A DNA stretch of 64,000 nucleotides from JBOHRE01 sp050732635 (GCA_050732635.1 JBOHRE010000005.1:5019-69018), one strand, 5' to 3'; counted from the first letter of the stretch, positions 7,069 to 15,410 are shown. Program-made: numbers and translations. The notes: generated by a model not told the origin, from the letters alone.

Positions 7069-9867
7069 TCAGAACGCGTACTTCAGACGCAGCACGGCAA
7101 GGCGACCGATGAGCGGCGTGCCCGGATAGCTGCGGTACTCCTCATCCAGCAGGTTCTGGACGCTGAGCTGAACGGCGGCGCCGATCATACCCGGGAATGT
7201 GTAGCCGAGCGTCACGTCGAATAGCGTGTAGCTCTCCACGCACGTCTCCGTGGCGGTATTCGACGGGTCGATGCAGCGCGTCCCCGTGAAGACGCCCGAC
7301 TGCACGGGAAACTCGTTGTTGTAGCGGATGCGCGCCTCGCCGGCCAGACCACGGTCCGCATTGTTGTATTGCGTGCCGACCGTGAACTTGCGACTCGGCG
7401 CGTTGAGCGTGACCACGCCCAGTGCAATGCTTTCGGTCTCCCAATGGTCATCGCTGACGAACGATGCCGTGCCATTGAGCGCCCAGTGATCGCCGACGAG
7501 CAGCGTGGCAGCCAGGTCGGTGCCCCAGAGGTCGAGCTCCTCGTCGACGTTCGTGTATGTCGCGAGCAGTTGCGCGCCCGTCGCGTTGACTTGCGGCGCG
7601 GTGACGACGCCGAGGGGTACCTGCGCCAATCCGGCCGCGACCTGCGTTGCGGTCGCCGTCGCTTCGGCCTGCGACATCCCGAGATCCTGCATGAACCGCG
7701 GAACCAGGAATGCGGCGATGTCGGGCCCGCTCATGGTCAATAGCGGCGTCGAAACCGTGAGCGGCGTCACCAGATTCTCGCGCTGCGAGAACCACAGATC
7801 CGCCGCGAGCAGCAACCGATCGCCGAGAATTCCTTTGTAGCCGGCCTCGAACGTGCTCGTCGTCGACTCCTGGATGCGATCGATGTCCGGCAGATTCAAG
7901 GCACTGAGCGGAACCGGACCGCCCTCCGTGATGGCCATCGTGTTGATTGCGCCTTGCGGCTGAAGACTCGCCAGATACTGGACGAGGTTCGCCGGCAGCG
8001 CGCCCGTCTGCGCCACGAGGCCGACCGCCGCGGCCCAGAACGGCTCCACGTTGGCAGGTATCGCGGCGCTCGGACCGCCCAGCAGGCCGGGCACCCGCAT
8101 GAGGTAGCCGCCGTTCTGCTGGAACTGGAAGCCCTGCGTGCCCGTGCCCTGGACCCGCACACTGTAGCCGAGCCGAGCGGCGGCGGCATTGAGCGGATTC
8201 GTCGCCTGGTCGGGCAGCGCGGTCGGCAGGTCCAGGAACTGGTTCAGCGACGTCGGTGTCGAGAACGCTCGATTATAGGTGAGTCGGAACGCCTGGTTCT
8301 CAACGGGCGTGAACACCAGCGCGGCACGCGGTGAGAAGATCGGATCCGGCAGCGCCGAATGGTTGTCGAGCCGTCCCGCCAGCACGAGCTCGAATTGGTC
8401 GCTCAGCTCTGTCTGCGACTGCACGTACCCGCCGATCTCGGTGGTCTGGTCCTCGTCCTCGTAGATGCCGCTGATCGTGCCCTGCGTCTCCGGATTCGTG
8501 TGCAGCACCTCACCGCCGTAGATGAAGCTCTGGCGTTCGCCCCAGGCGAAGCCGTGCTGCGCCTGGCCGACGTACAGCCTGGATTCGTCGACGATCGGCG
8601 CACCGTTCCGCAGCAGGTACGTGTCGCCGGCATTGCTGAAGTTCACGTAGCCCTGAACGAACAGGCTCTGCCAGTTGGCGCGCGCCTGCACGAAGCTGTA
8701 GCGCCAATCCTGGACCTGCGCAGCGCCGAGCCCCGTCAATTCGACCGCGTTGCCGACATTCGTGATGCCAGAGGTGAAGACGGTGCTGAGCTGGTCGCTC
8801 GCACGCCAGTCGAGCCGCGCTTCACCGCTCCAGCGCGAGATCTCGTTGTTTCGAGCGCCGATCAGCGCGATGCGCCGGTCGGCTTCGGCCGCGCTGATGC
8901 CGACGGCCCGCATCAGATCGTCCTTGAAGAACGGATCGACGTCGAACTTGGCGCGCTCCGCCACCTCGACCGGATCCACGAAGCGCCATTCATCGGCCGT
9001 CACATACTGGCCGGATGCCTTGAGTCCGATCCGATCGCCCAGACGTTGCGCCGTGCGCGCCGTGCCATGCAGCAGACCGCGCTCGCCGGTCGTGAGGCTG
9101 AGACTCGTTCCCTGCGCGGTCAGCGGCGACTTGGTCAGCAGATGCAGAACGCCGTTGGCCGTGTTCGGTCCGTACAGCGCCGAGCCGGGGCCCAGCACGA
9201 CCTCCATTCGCTCCAGATCCTCATCAGTCGCCGGTACGAAGTGCATCACGTTGACGCGCAGCGATGGCACGCTGGCGATGCGGTAATCCGTGAGTGTATA
9301 GAGAGCGCCGGAGAAGATGTTGTTGAATCCGCGCGCGACCACATTCGTCGACTGAATGCCCTGTGTAACGATGTCGATGCCGGGCGTGGAGCGCAGATGC
9401 TCGACCGGCGTGATCGCCGGCCGCATGTCGATCTCGGCCTCGCTCACCACGGACACTGAGGCTGGCGCCTCCAGCGCCATCTCGGTCTGCCTCGACGCGG
9501 TGACCACGACCGGATTCAGATTGAACGCCATGGTGCGCAGCTCGAGACCCACCATGCTCGTCGCGCCCGGTGTCACCTGGACCGCCTCCAGTCGCTGCGT
9601 CTCATAGCCCAGACTGGTGACCACGATGGCATAGGAGCCGGGTGGCACGTTGCTCAGGCGGAAATCTCCCTGGGCGCCCGTCACCGCCTGCGCGACCACA
9701 GCGCCGCCGGCGCTGATGGCCTCGACCTGCGCGCCGGCCACCGGCTCACCGGTATCGGTGCTCGTCACCCGCCCCGTGATGCTGCCATCCTGTGCAGCCG
9801 CGGGAGCTACCCAAGCCAGCAGCAGCGCGAGCGCTGCCGCCGCGCCCAAAGTGGCCTTCAGCGACAT
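7069..9867 (-). CDS. TonB-dependent receptor with carboxypeptidase-like regulatory domain
   Basis: Outer-membrane active transporter, 932 aa from the chosen start. A signal peptide (ends near VAPAAAQ) is followed by a CarboxypepD_reg domain (GSITGRVTSTDTGEPVAGA, to about residue 105), a plug domain (VVTASRQTEM; the plug loop ends at VVLGPGSALYGPNTANGV), and a long 22-strand-type barrel ending LAVLRLKYAF with the terminal Phe typical of barrel insertion. I chose ATG at 9867, which has GAGGA seven bases upstream, over the ATG at 9882. No TonB, ABC or enzyme gene adjoins it, so the ligand is unknown. A good promoter lies about 120 bp upstream. Confidence 0.92.
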   Translation of the reverse strand: MSLKATLGAAAALALLLAWVAPAAAQDGSITGRVTSTDTGEPVAGAQVEAISAGGAVVAQAVTGAQGDFRLSNVPPGSYAIVVTSLGYETQRLEAVQVTPGATSMVGLELRTMAFNLNPVVVTASRQTEMALEAPASVSVVSEAEIDMRPAITPVEHLRSTPGIDIVTQGIQSTNVVARGFNNIFSGALYTLTDYRIASVPSLRVNVMHFVPATDEDLERMEVVLGPGSALYGPNTANGVLHLLTKSPLTAQGTSLSLTTGERGLLHGTARTAQRLGDRIGLKASGQYVTADEWRFVDPVEVAERAKFDVDPFFKDDLMRAVGISAAEADRRIALIGARNNEISRWSGEARLDWRASDQLSTVFTSGITNVGNAVELTGLGAAQVQDWRYSFVQARANWQSLFVQGYVNFSNAGDTYLLRNGAPIVDESRLYVGQAQHGFAWGERQSFIYGGEVLHTNPETQGTISGIYEDEDQTTEIGGYVQSQTELSDQFELVLAGRLDNHSALPDPIFSPRAALVFTPVENQAFRLTYNRAFSTPTSLNQFLDLPTALPDQATNPLNAAAARLGYSVRVQGTGTQGFQFQQNGGYLMRVPGLLGGPSAAIPANVEPFWAAAVGLVAQTGALPANLVQYLASLQPQGAINTMAITEGGPVPLSALNLPDIDRIQESTTSTFEAGYKGILGDRLLLAADLWFSQRENLVTPLTVSTPLLTMSGPDIAAFLVPRFMQDLGMSQAEATATATQVAAGLAQVPLGVVTAPQVNATGAQLLATYTNVDEELDLWGTDLAATLLVGDHWALNGTASFVSDDHWETESIALGVVTLNAPSRKFTVGTQYNNADRGLAGEARIRYNNEFPVQSGVFTGTRCIDPSNTATETCVESYTLFDVTLGYTFPGMIGAAVQLSVQNLLDEEYRSYPGTPLIGRLAVLRLKYAF

Positions 9868-9989
9868 GGCTTTTCCTCGCATCTGAAGTCGCTCGACGAG
9901 GCCTGGACCGACCAGCCCACGGCCGGGAAGGACAGAACCCCACGTTCCGATGGCGCCGCTCGGGGCGGCGCCTGGCGTGGGGCAATTGC

Positions 9990-10019
9990 TATATATCCGA
10001 CCGCCACCGGGGGCGTCAA
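9990..10019 (-). promoter_or_regulatory. Promoter of the TonB-receptor gene
   Basis: On the minus strand: TTGACG (10019-10014), 18-bp spacer, TATATA (9995-9990). The leader to the ATG at 9867 is about 115 nt and contains a strong AGGCGCCGC/GCGGCGCC hairpin. I do not recognise a cobalamin or other known riboswitch in it. The promoter stands back to back with the tRNA-Gly promoter. Confidence 0.65.
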
Positions 10020-10035
10020 GAACTCCTTCCAGCGG

Positions 10036-10064
10036 TTGACCGATGTACCGCGTTCCGCTAGCTT
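10036..10064 (+). promoter_or_regulatory. tRNA-Gly promoter
   Basis: TTGACC (10036-10041), exactly 17 bp, TAGCTT (10059-10064); initiation would fall around 10071, a few bases before the mature tRNA. The same TTGACC-N17-TAGCTT arrangement precedes rpsA. Confidence 0.75.
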
Positions 10065-10078
10065 TTGGGCTGCGATTC

Positions 10079-10151
10079 GCGGGAATAGCTCAGTTGGTAG
10101 AGCGTCACGTTGCCAACGTGAAGGTCGCCGGTTCGAGCCCGGTTTCCCGCT
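10079..10151 (+). tRNA. tRNA-Gly (anticodon GCC)
   Basis: 73-nt cloverleaf. Acceptor GCGGGAA pairs perfectly with TTCCCGC, the discriminator is T, the anticodon loop is flanked by CACGTT/AACGTG with GCC, and the T loop is GGTTCGAGCCC. CCA is not encoded. Confidence 0.98.
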
Positions 10152-10158
10152 CTTCTTC

Positions 10159-10186
10159 GGGCGAGCCGCGGACTCGCCCATTTTGT
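10159..10186 (+). terminator. Terminator-like hairpin between two tRNAs
   Basis: GGGCGAG (10159-10165), 7-nt loop, CTCGCCC (10173-10179), then ATTTTGTTT. It sits between tRNA-Gly and tRNA-Cys, so it must be leaky or serve in processing unless tRNA-Cys has a promoter I cannot see. Confidence 0.55.
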
Positions 10187-10189
10187 TTC

Positions 10190-10261
10190 GGCCCCGTAGC
10201 CAAGTGGTAAGGCGGAGGTCTGCAAAACCTCTATTCGGCGGTTCGAATCCGCCCGGGGCCT
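10190..10261 (+). tRNA. tRNA-Cys (anticodon GCA)
   Basis: 72-nt cloverleaf. Acceptor GGCCCCG pairs with CGGGGCC, the discriminator is T as in tRNA-Cys, the anticodon GCA lies within GGTCTGCAAAACC, and the T loop is GGTTCGAATCC. CCA is not encoded. It starts 38 bp after tRNA-Gly. Confidence 0.98.
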
Positions 10262-10275
10262 CTGTGACCGGCCGC

Positions 10276-10299
10276 CGGCGCCACCAGGCGCCGTTTTTT
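10276..10299 (+). terminator. Rho-independent terminator after tRNA-Cys
   Basis: Perfect stem CGGCGCC/GGCGCCG with an ACCA loop, followed at once by six T residues. It ends the tRNA-Gly/tRNA-Cys transcription unit. Confidence 0.9.
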
Positions 10300-10497
10300 C
10301 ATGTGGACCCGCAGATCCGCGCACGCCCGCGCCCTCCCTCCTGCCAGCCGAGCCGGCGCCGGTGTTCCTGCCATTTCCGGCGCGTGCCGGGCGGCGGAGC
10401 ATCAGCAAAAATGCCGCATTTGCAGGCCCTCCAAGGAACGGAATTTGCGACCTCCGGCGGCCGCGTAGCCCGGTCATGCCAAAGAGGAACGCACGCC

Positions 10498-11163
10498 GTG
10501 AAGAACCCCTTCACATCGAACAGCCTGTCAGAGCCGGCACGCCGCCGGGTTGAGCTCGCGATCGCATTGGCCCAGGAGCGGCTGCTCAATACCCACGTCG
10601 AACACGCGCTGCAGCTGATCGAACATGCGGGCGCCAAGATCCCGTTCGACTCGGCGCTCGACATTTACACCCGGCTGTTGCGTCTGAACGCGGATGAAAC
10701 GCGGATCGTGACGACGCAGGCGCTGGCGCGACTGGGCGAGCGCAGTGGCGGCACGGAGCGCTGGACGAGCAGCCTGCCCGCGCGCTCCGATACGCAGAGC
10801 GAGCGCGATCGCCGCTCCTTCATGGAGAGTCTGCGGCAGCGCATGCGCGGACGCGTCGATGATGACATGCGGCGAGAGATCGAGCTTCAGGCCGCGCGCG
10901 CGGAAGTGGCCGTGCTCGAAACGCACGTGGACAACGCGCTGCACTTCGTCGATATACTCGAGCAGGAGATCGCCTTCACGGAGGCTGTCGAGCTGTATCT
11001 GGAAGCTCTCGAGGTGCGCGACAGCATCGCGGAGGTCGTCTATTACTTTTCATTGGCGCGACTGAGTGATGCGCACCTGCCGACGCGAGCGAGCGGGCCG
11101 GGCGTCCGCAATGCGCCCGCCGCGGAATCGCCGAGCACGCCTGCGGCAGGGCCACGTAGTTGA
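10498..11163 (+). CDS. Helical protein of unknown function with internal duplication
   Basis: I do not recognise this 221-aa protein. It has no signal peptide, membrane segment or cysteine motif and is strongly helical. Residues about 18-79 and 128-189 align without gaps at an offset of exactly 110, with 20 of 62 positions identical, including a THV(E/D)-x-AL motif, I-x-F, a tyrosine and a closing LARL. A charged Arg-rich segment (about 96-126) links the copies and the C terminus is Pro/Ala/Ser-rich. I chose GTG 10498 because AGAGGA lies upstream; the frame extends further back only through tRNA sequence. It stands alone after the tRNA terminator. Confidence 0.75.
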   Translation: MKNPFTSNSLSEPARRRVELAIALAQERLLNTHVEHALQLIEHAGAKIPFDSALDIYTRLLRLNADETRIVTTQALARLGERSGGTERWTSSLPARSDTQSERDRRSFMESLRQRMRGRVDDDMRREIELQAARAEVAVLETHVDNALHFVDILEQEIAFTEAVELYLEALEVRDSIAEVVYYFSLARLSDAHLPTRASGPGVRNAPAAESPSTPAAGPRS

Positions 11164-11446
11164 CGAGCGGGGCCGCCGGCACGTGGGCCGTCACCGAGCT
11201 GGCGCACGAGGCGGTCACTACCCTGCCGGGTACGTCTCTTGCGACGCGGGCGCGCGGTACCGCACGAGTCGCGTCCCACGGGCGCGATGGGTTCCCATCC
11301 CCGGAGATTGCTCGAGCTGAGCCGGAGGGGCTGCGGGTGGTGTGGATTGTGCAACGGTCGGTGGCGAGGCGAGACGTCCGCGTAGAGCCACGGACCCGAT
11401 GGGTCGGCTTCAGGTGCTCACATACCCGGAAGGAGGGAGTGGAGGC

Positions 11447-12781
11447 ATGAAACGTACGAGTGTGGCCATACTCGCAGCCGCGGTCGTCGGTGTTTTCGCC
11501 GCGGAGCCGGGATCGGCCCAGGAGTGGCGGTTCGATCTCGGCATCTATGGCGGCGGGTCGTGGTATTCCTCGTCGCTCGACGACGACCAGCTCGGCCAGG
11601 ACGCCGAAGACGTGAAGTTCGAGCCCGGGTGGCAGCTCGGCACGCAGTTGGGTTGGTGGCTGCACCCCCGCTTCGGCCTGCGCGCGAACGGCGGCTATTC
11701 GGAGCGGCCGCTCGACCAGGGCGGCGAGGTGGTTGCCGGCGACATCAACCTATGGGACGTCACGGGCGACCTGATGATCCGACTGCGGCCCGTGCCGGAG
11801 GAATGGTTCGGCACCGAGACGCTGCCCTACCTGGCGCTGGGTGCCGGCGTGAAGGAGATCAACCCGGCGACCAACATCCCGATCGAGAATGGCGAGGTCG
11901 ACGGGATCATGTTCTTCCCGGAGGGATCGCAGGCGGCCGGCCAGACGTTCTTCATGGACCACAAGACCAAGTTCCAGGCGCTGGTCGGCCTGGGTGCGGA
12001 TTTCCGGTTCCGGCCCAACATGGCGCTGCGGCTCGAGGTGGGCGACCGGATCTGGGACACGCCGATCCACTTCCTGCAGGGTGACCAGCGCTTCCCCCCA
12101 GGCGACGAGAACATCGGCAACTGGGTCCACCAGGTGTATGGCAACCTCGGGTTGCAGTTCCTGTTCGGTCTGGCCGAGGTCGTAGAGGAAGTGGTTGCAC
12201 CGCCGCCGCCGCCGCCGGCACCAGCGCCGCCGCCGCCGCCGCCGCCGGAGGAGCGGAACATCACGGTCTGCGTCGTCGATCCGACGACGGGTGAGTTCGG
12301 GATCCGCACGGTCAGTGCGGTCTACGTTCCGAGCACCGGCGACACACTGGTCGTCGTCAATGGCCAGCGCCGGCCCTTGAGCGGGACGGTTGGCACGATC
12401 ATGCTCGCTCCGCAGGCCGACTGGTACATCGCCGGCAGTCCGATGACCTTGACTGTTGGTCGGACGGAGGCGGAGTTCGTGACGGTCGGTGGCGCGCGGC
12501 AGATCAGCGCCAATGACCTTGCCTACCTCGGCAACGTGAACGGGCTTCCGGTCTACGCTTCGCGCAACGATGTCACGGACTTGCGCGAGGAGCTGGCCGA
12601 TCTTCGCGAGGCGCGCAACACGAATGACCTCGAGGAGATCTTCGAGGAAGAGGAGGACGTGCGCGAGGAATTCGACGAGCTGGACATCGTGTACGTGCCG
12701 CTGCGGGCGACCGACTGCGTGTTCCAGGGGCTCCAGCGGGTCGAGGAAGTTCGCAAGGCGGGTGAAGACGACCTGCGCTGA
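11447..12781 (+). CDS. Secreted barrel-like protein with Pro linker and unknown C-terminal domain (paralog 1)
   Basis: 444-aa exported protein of unknown function. A signal peptide (ends near GSAQ) is followed by about 220 residues with the alternating aromatic/glycine pattern of an outer-membrane beta-barrel (FDLGIYGGGS, LGTQLGWWLHPRFGLRANGGY, MALRLEVGDRIWD). A Pro/Ala linker of about 25 residues comes next. The unrecognised C-terminal domain (about 190 aa) starts at NITVCVVDP, contains LPVYASRND, and becomes an acidic helical stretch ending in VFQGLQRVEEVRK. It lacks the OmpA peptidoglycan-binding signature. ATG 11447 follows AGGAGGG. The 283-bp upstream gap shows no convincing promoter. 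Paralog 2 follows in tandem. Confidence 0.85.
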   Translation: MKRTSVAILAAAVVGVFAAEPGSAQEWRFDLGIYGGGSWYSSSLDDDQLGQDAEDVKFEPGWQLGTQLGWWLHPRFGLRANGGYSERPLDQGGEVVAGDINLWDVTGDLMIRLRPVPEEWFGTETLPYLALGAGVKEINPATNIPIENGEVDGIMFFPEGSQAAGQTFFMDHKTKFQALVGLGADFRFRPNMALRLEVGDRIWDTPIHFLQGDQRFPPGDENIGNWVHQVYGNLGLQFLFGLAEVVEEVVAPPPPPPAPAPPPPPPPEERNITVCVVDPTTGEFGIRTVSAVYVPSTGDTLVVVNGQRRPLSGTVGTIMLAPQADWYIAGSPMTLTVGRTEAEFVTVGGARQISANDLAYLGNVNGLPVYASRNDVTDLREELADLREARNTNDLEEIFEEEEDVREEFDELDIVYVPLRATDCVFQGLQRVEEVRKAGEDDLR

Positions 12782-12819
12782 CGGTAGAGGGAGTGGGCCG
12801 CCGCTCGGCGGCTTGCGAG

Positions 12820-12861
12820 GAGCGGCGCCCGGGAACCCCCCGGGCGCCGCTCGCTTTTGGT
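12820..12861 (+). terminator. Rho-independent terminator after paralog 1
   Basis: A 14-bp perfect stem, GAGCGGCGCCCGGG (12820-12833) with CCCGGGCGCCGCTC (12839-12852), a 5-nt loop, then GCTTTTGG. It separates the two paralogs transcriptionally. Confidence 0.88.
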
Positions 12862-12989
12862 GTAACCTCTTGGGAAACAGAGGGTTGGCAAGGATCATGC
12901 ATCGGCTGCGGCGGGGCTGATCGGCCCCAGGACGGGAGAATTGTGGGTGGCCCGGGCGACAAGAAAACGGGAGGGCGGGCCCCGACGTG

Positions 12990-13013
12990 CGGCCGTGGCA
13001 ACGCGGCCCTTTT
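12990..13013 (+). promoter_or_regulatory. Hairpin with T-tract just before the RBS of paralog 2
   Basis: GCGGCCGTGGCAACGCGGCC can form a GGCCG/CGGCC-type hairpin and is followed by TTTT and then the AGGAGGAGG ribosome-binding site. Its position inside the leader suggests attenuation or RBS control, but the stem is short and the role is a guess. Confidence 0.35.
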
Positions 13014-13030
13014 AGGAGGAGGAAGACGGC

Positions 13031-14377
13031 ATGGACAGGACGAAGCAACAGTTGGCCGCGATCGCGCTGGCCAGTGCCCTGGTGGTGCTGGTCACGGTGC
13101 CGGTCGAGGCGCAGAACTACCGCTTCGACATCGGCCTGAACGGCGGTGCGGGGTACTGGACGGAGATGCTCGACGAGGAGCACCTCGGCACGACGGACGG
13201 GTCCGTCAAGTTCGAGTGGGGCTGGCTCGTCGGTGCGCAGGGCACCTTCTGGGCGCGGCCGCGGTTGGGGTTACGCGCCAACCTCGGCTTCACGGACCGC
13301 CCGCTCGAGCTCGATGGTGGTGCGGACGACGTGAATCTGATCAACGACGTCAACCTGTGGAGCGCGAGCGGAGACGTTATGATCCGTTTCCGTGAGCCGT
13401 CGGAGGAATGGCTGGGACGCGAATTCCTGCCTTACCTGGCACTCGGCGTCGGCGCGAAGTTCGTGAATCCGCCGGGCGAGACCACGGTCGGTGGCCAGTC
13501 CGATGGCGGTGCGATCTTCACGGCCGGAACGAACACCTTCCTGCTGGAGGACGGCAGCACGCTCATGGGCCTGGTCGGCCTCGGTGGCGACCTGCGGCTG
13601 AGTCCGAACTTCGCGTTGCGACTCGAAGCGGGCGATCGGCTGTTCGATGCGCCCATCGAGCTGCTCGAGCCGGCAGCCGGCGGCGGCTTTCAGCGGCCGG
13701 CCAATGAGGAAGATGTCGGCAAGCTGACGCACGAGCTGTACGCCACCGCCGGCCTGCATTGGCTGGCCGGTCTGCAGGAGCGCGAGCGGGTTGTTGTGGT
13801 TCCGCCGCCCGCGCCGGCCGCACCGCCGGCCCCTGCGCCGGCGCCGCCCCGCGAGGAGGCACTCACGGTCTGCGTCGTGGATCCGACGGCAGCCGGCGGC
13901 CTGCGTACGCTCAATGCCGTCTACCTGCCCGACCAGGGTGACACGCTGGTCACTGTCAATGGCAGCCGCGTGCCGCTGTCGACCGCAACCGGCAGCGTGC
14001 TGGTCGCGTCGAGTGCCGACTGGTACATCGCCGGGCGGCCACTGACGGTGCGGCTGGGCAGCCAGACCGCGGAATACGTGACCTACGCGGGTCCGCGCCA
14101 AATCGCGGCACAGGACCTGGAGTTCGTCGGTACGGTGAACGGACTGCCGGTGTACGCGTCGCGGAACGACATCATGGATATCCGTGACGAGCTGGCCGAG
14201 GTGCGCGAGGCCGAGCGGACCGGCGACCTCGAGGACATCCTCGAGGAGCGTCGCGAGCTGCGCGAGGAGTTCGACGACATTCAGGTGCTGTACGTACCGC
14301 TGCGCTCGACTGGCTGCGTGTTCCAAGCCGTGCAGCGGGTCGAGGAGGTGCGCAAGACGCGGGGCGCGAGCAACTAA
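13031..14377 (+). CDS. Secreted barrel-like protein with Pro linker and unknown C-terminal domain (paralog 2)
   Basis: 448-aa paralog of the preceding gene with the same architecture: signal peptide (ends VPVEAQ), barrel-like half (YRFDIGLNGGAGYW, WARPRLGLRANLGFTDRPLEL, FALRLEAGDRLFD), Pro/Ala linker and a C-terminal domain (LTVCVVDP, DWYIAGRPLTV, LPVYASRNDIMD, TGCVFQAVQRVEEVRK). The C-terminal domains are much more alike than the barrel halves. A strong AGGAGGAGG site precedes ATG 13031. It is bounded by terminators on both sides, so it is a single-gene unit. Function is unknown; a role at the outer-membrane/periplasm boundary is inferred from architecture only. Confidence 0.85.
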   Translation: MDRTKQQLAAIALASALVVLVTVPVEAQNYRFDIGLNGGAGYWTEMLDEEHLGTTDGSVKFEWGWLVGAQGTFWARPRLGLRANLGFTDRPLELDGGADDVNLINDVNLWSASGDVMIRFREPSEEWLGREFLPYLALGVGAKFVNPPGETTVGGQSDGGAIFTAGTNTFLLEDGSTLMGLVGLGGDLRLSPNFALRLEAGDRLFDAPIELLEPAAGGGFQRPANEEDVGKLTHELYATAGLHWLAGLQERERVVVVPPPAPAAPPAPAPAPPREEALTVCVVDPTAAGGLRTLNAVYLPDQGDTLVTVNGSRVPLSTATGSVLVASSADWYIAGRPLTVRLGSQTAEYVTYAGPRQIAAQDLEFVGTVNGLPVYASRNDIMDIRDELAEVREAERTGDLEDILEERRELREEFDDIQVLYVPLRSTGCVFQAVQRVEEVRKTRGASN

Positions 14378-14412
14378 CGCGTCGCCCGAGCTTTCCATCA
14401 CGCGTCGCGCAA

Positions 14413-14441
14413 GGGCGTCCGGCATTGCCGGGCGCCCTTTT
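14413..14441 (+). terminator. Rho-independent terminator after paralog 2
   Basis: GGGCGTCCGGC and GCCGGGCGCCC form a stem with one mismatch and an ATT loop, followed by TTTT. The T-tract overlaps the -35 box of the transketolase promoter. Confidence 0.85.
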
Positions 14442-14469
14442 GCATCGAGGGGGGGCCGCGTGCTATTTT
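14440..14469 (+). promoter_or_regulatory. Promoter of the transketolase operon
   Basis: TTGCAT (14440-14445), 18-bp spacer, TATTTT (14464-14469), with TG just before the -10 box. The leader to ATG 14511 would be about 35 nt. Confidence 0.5.
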
Positions 14470-14510
14470 CGCGCCGCCCTGACCAAAAGCCTCGACCCCA
14501 CGGTTCGACC

Positions 14511-15410
14511 ATGACGCAGGCGGCATCGGCGGCGCCGACCGAAGTCGACCTCACCGCCCTTCGCAAGCGCGCCACGCAGATCCGCCGACACATCATCGAC
14601 ATGATCGCCGAAGCGGGGAGCGGCCATCCAGGTGGCTCGCTGTCCGCTGTCGAGATCGTCACGGCACTCTACTTCGGCGGCTTCTTGCGATACGATCCGC
14701 GGCGCCCTGAATGGGCTGAACGCGATCGCTTCATCCTGTCGAAAGGTCACGGCGTGCCGGTGCAGTACGCCGCGCTGGCCGAAGCGGGATTCTTTCCGGT
14801 TGCGGAGCTGCGTACACTGCGCAAGATCGACTCGCAACTGCAAGGGCATCCGGTGCTCGGCACCGTGCCCGGCATCGAGGCGTCGACGGGGTCTCTCGGC
14901 CAGGGGCTGTCGATCGGCCTCGGCATGGCCCTGGCCGCACGCCTGGATCGCGCGGCGTGGCGGGTTTTCGTGATGCTCGGCGACGGGGAATGTCAGGAAG
15001 GCCAGGTCTGGGAAGCCGCGCTGGCGGCTGGACACCATTCCCCCGAGAACCTCGTCGCTATTGTCGACTACAACAGGTTCCAGCTGGACGGCGCGATCGA
15101 GGATATCATTGCACTCGAGCCCTTCGCCGCGAAATGGCGGGCCATGGGCTGGCAGGTTCGCGAGCTCGATGGCCATGACCTGGGCGACGTCGTGGCTGCG
15201 CTGAGCTGGGCGATCGAACAGCGCGGCCCGGCGTGCCTGATCGCGCATACCGTCAAGGGCAAAGGTGTCAGTTTCATGGAGGCGCAGAACGAATGGCATG
15301 GCATCGCGCCATCGGAGGAGGAACGCGCGCGCGCGTTGCAGGAGCTCACGGCCGAGGCACTCGGCTCGGTTGAGGCCGAGGCGGCCGCCGACACGGCGGC
15401 CCGCCGATGA
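14511..15410 (+). CDS. Transketolase, N-terminal (TPP-binding) subunit
   Basis: Half of a split transketolase that moves two-carbon units between sugar phosphates. At 299 aa it corresponds to the pyrophosphate-binding domain only: GSGHPGGSLS near the start, SKGHGVPVQYAALAE, STGSLGQGLSIGLGMA and the TPP motif GDGECQEGQ ending in VDYN. ATG 14511 gives the standard N terminus (LRKRATQIRRHIIDMI). The C-terminal half follows in a 4-base overlap and the two products must assemble. RpiA and Rpe downstream show that this is the non-oxidative pentose phosphate operon. Confidence 0.93.
   Translation: MTQAASAAPTEVDLTALRKRATQIRRHIIDMIAEAGSGHPGGSLSAVEIVTALYFGGFLRYDPRRPEWAERDRFILSKGHGVPVQYAALAEAGFFPVAELRTLRKIDSQLQGHPVLGTVPGIEASTGSLGQGLSIGLGMALAARLDRAAWRVFVMLGDGECQEGQVWEAALAAGHHSPENLVAIVDYNRFQLDGAIEDIIALEPFAAKWRAMGWQVRELDGHDLGDVVAALSWAIEQRGPACLIAHTVKGKGVSFMEAQNEWHGIAPSEEERARALQELTAEALGSVEAEAAADTAARR

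Noticed and set aside
9868..9989. Cobalamin riboswitch in the TonB-receptor leader
   Set aside because: About 115 nt, and no B12-box-like conserved core could be found.
10036..10497. Extension of the 10498 protein back to 10036
   Set aside because: That part of the frame is the two tRNA genes and the terminator.
12200..12250. GCC/CCG repeat tract as a possible microsatellite
   Set aside because: It is the in-frame Pro/Ala linker of the barrel protein, and the paralog has a different tract.
11447..14377. OmpA-family C-terminal peptidoglycan-binding domain in the barrel paralogs
   Set aside because: The TD-x-x-G...LS-x-x-RA signature is missing from both.
11750..14662. Minus-strand frames of 477 and 463 aa over the two barrel paralogs
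   Set aside because: They appear because the paralogs share composition; His/Arg-rich shadow sequence with no domain.
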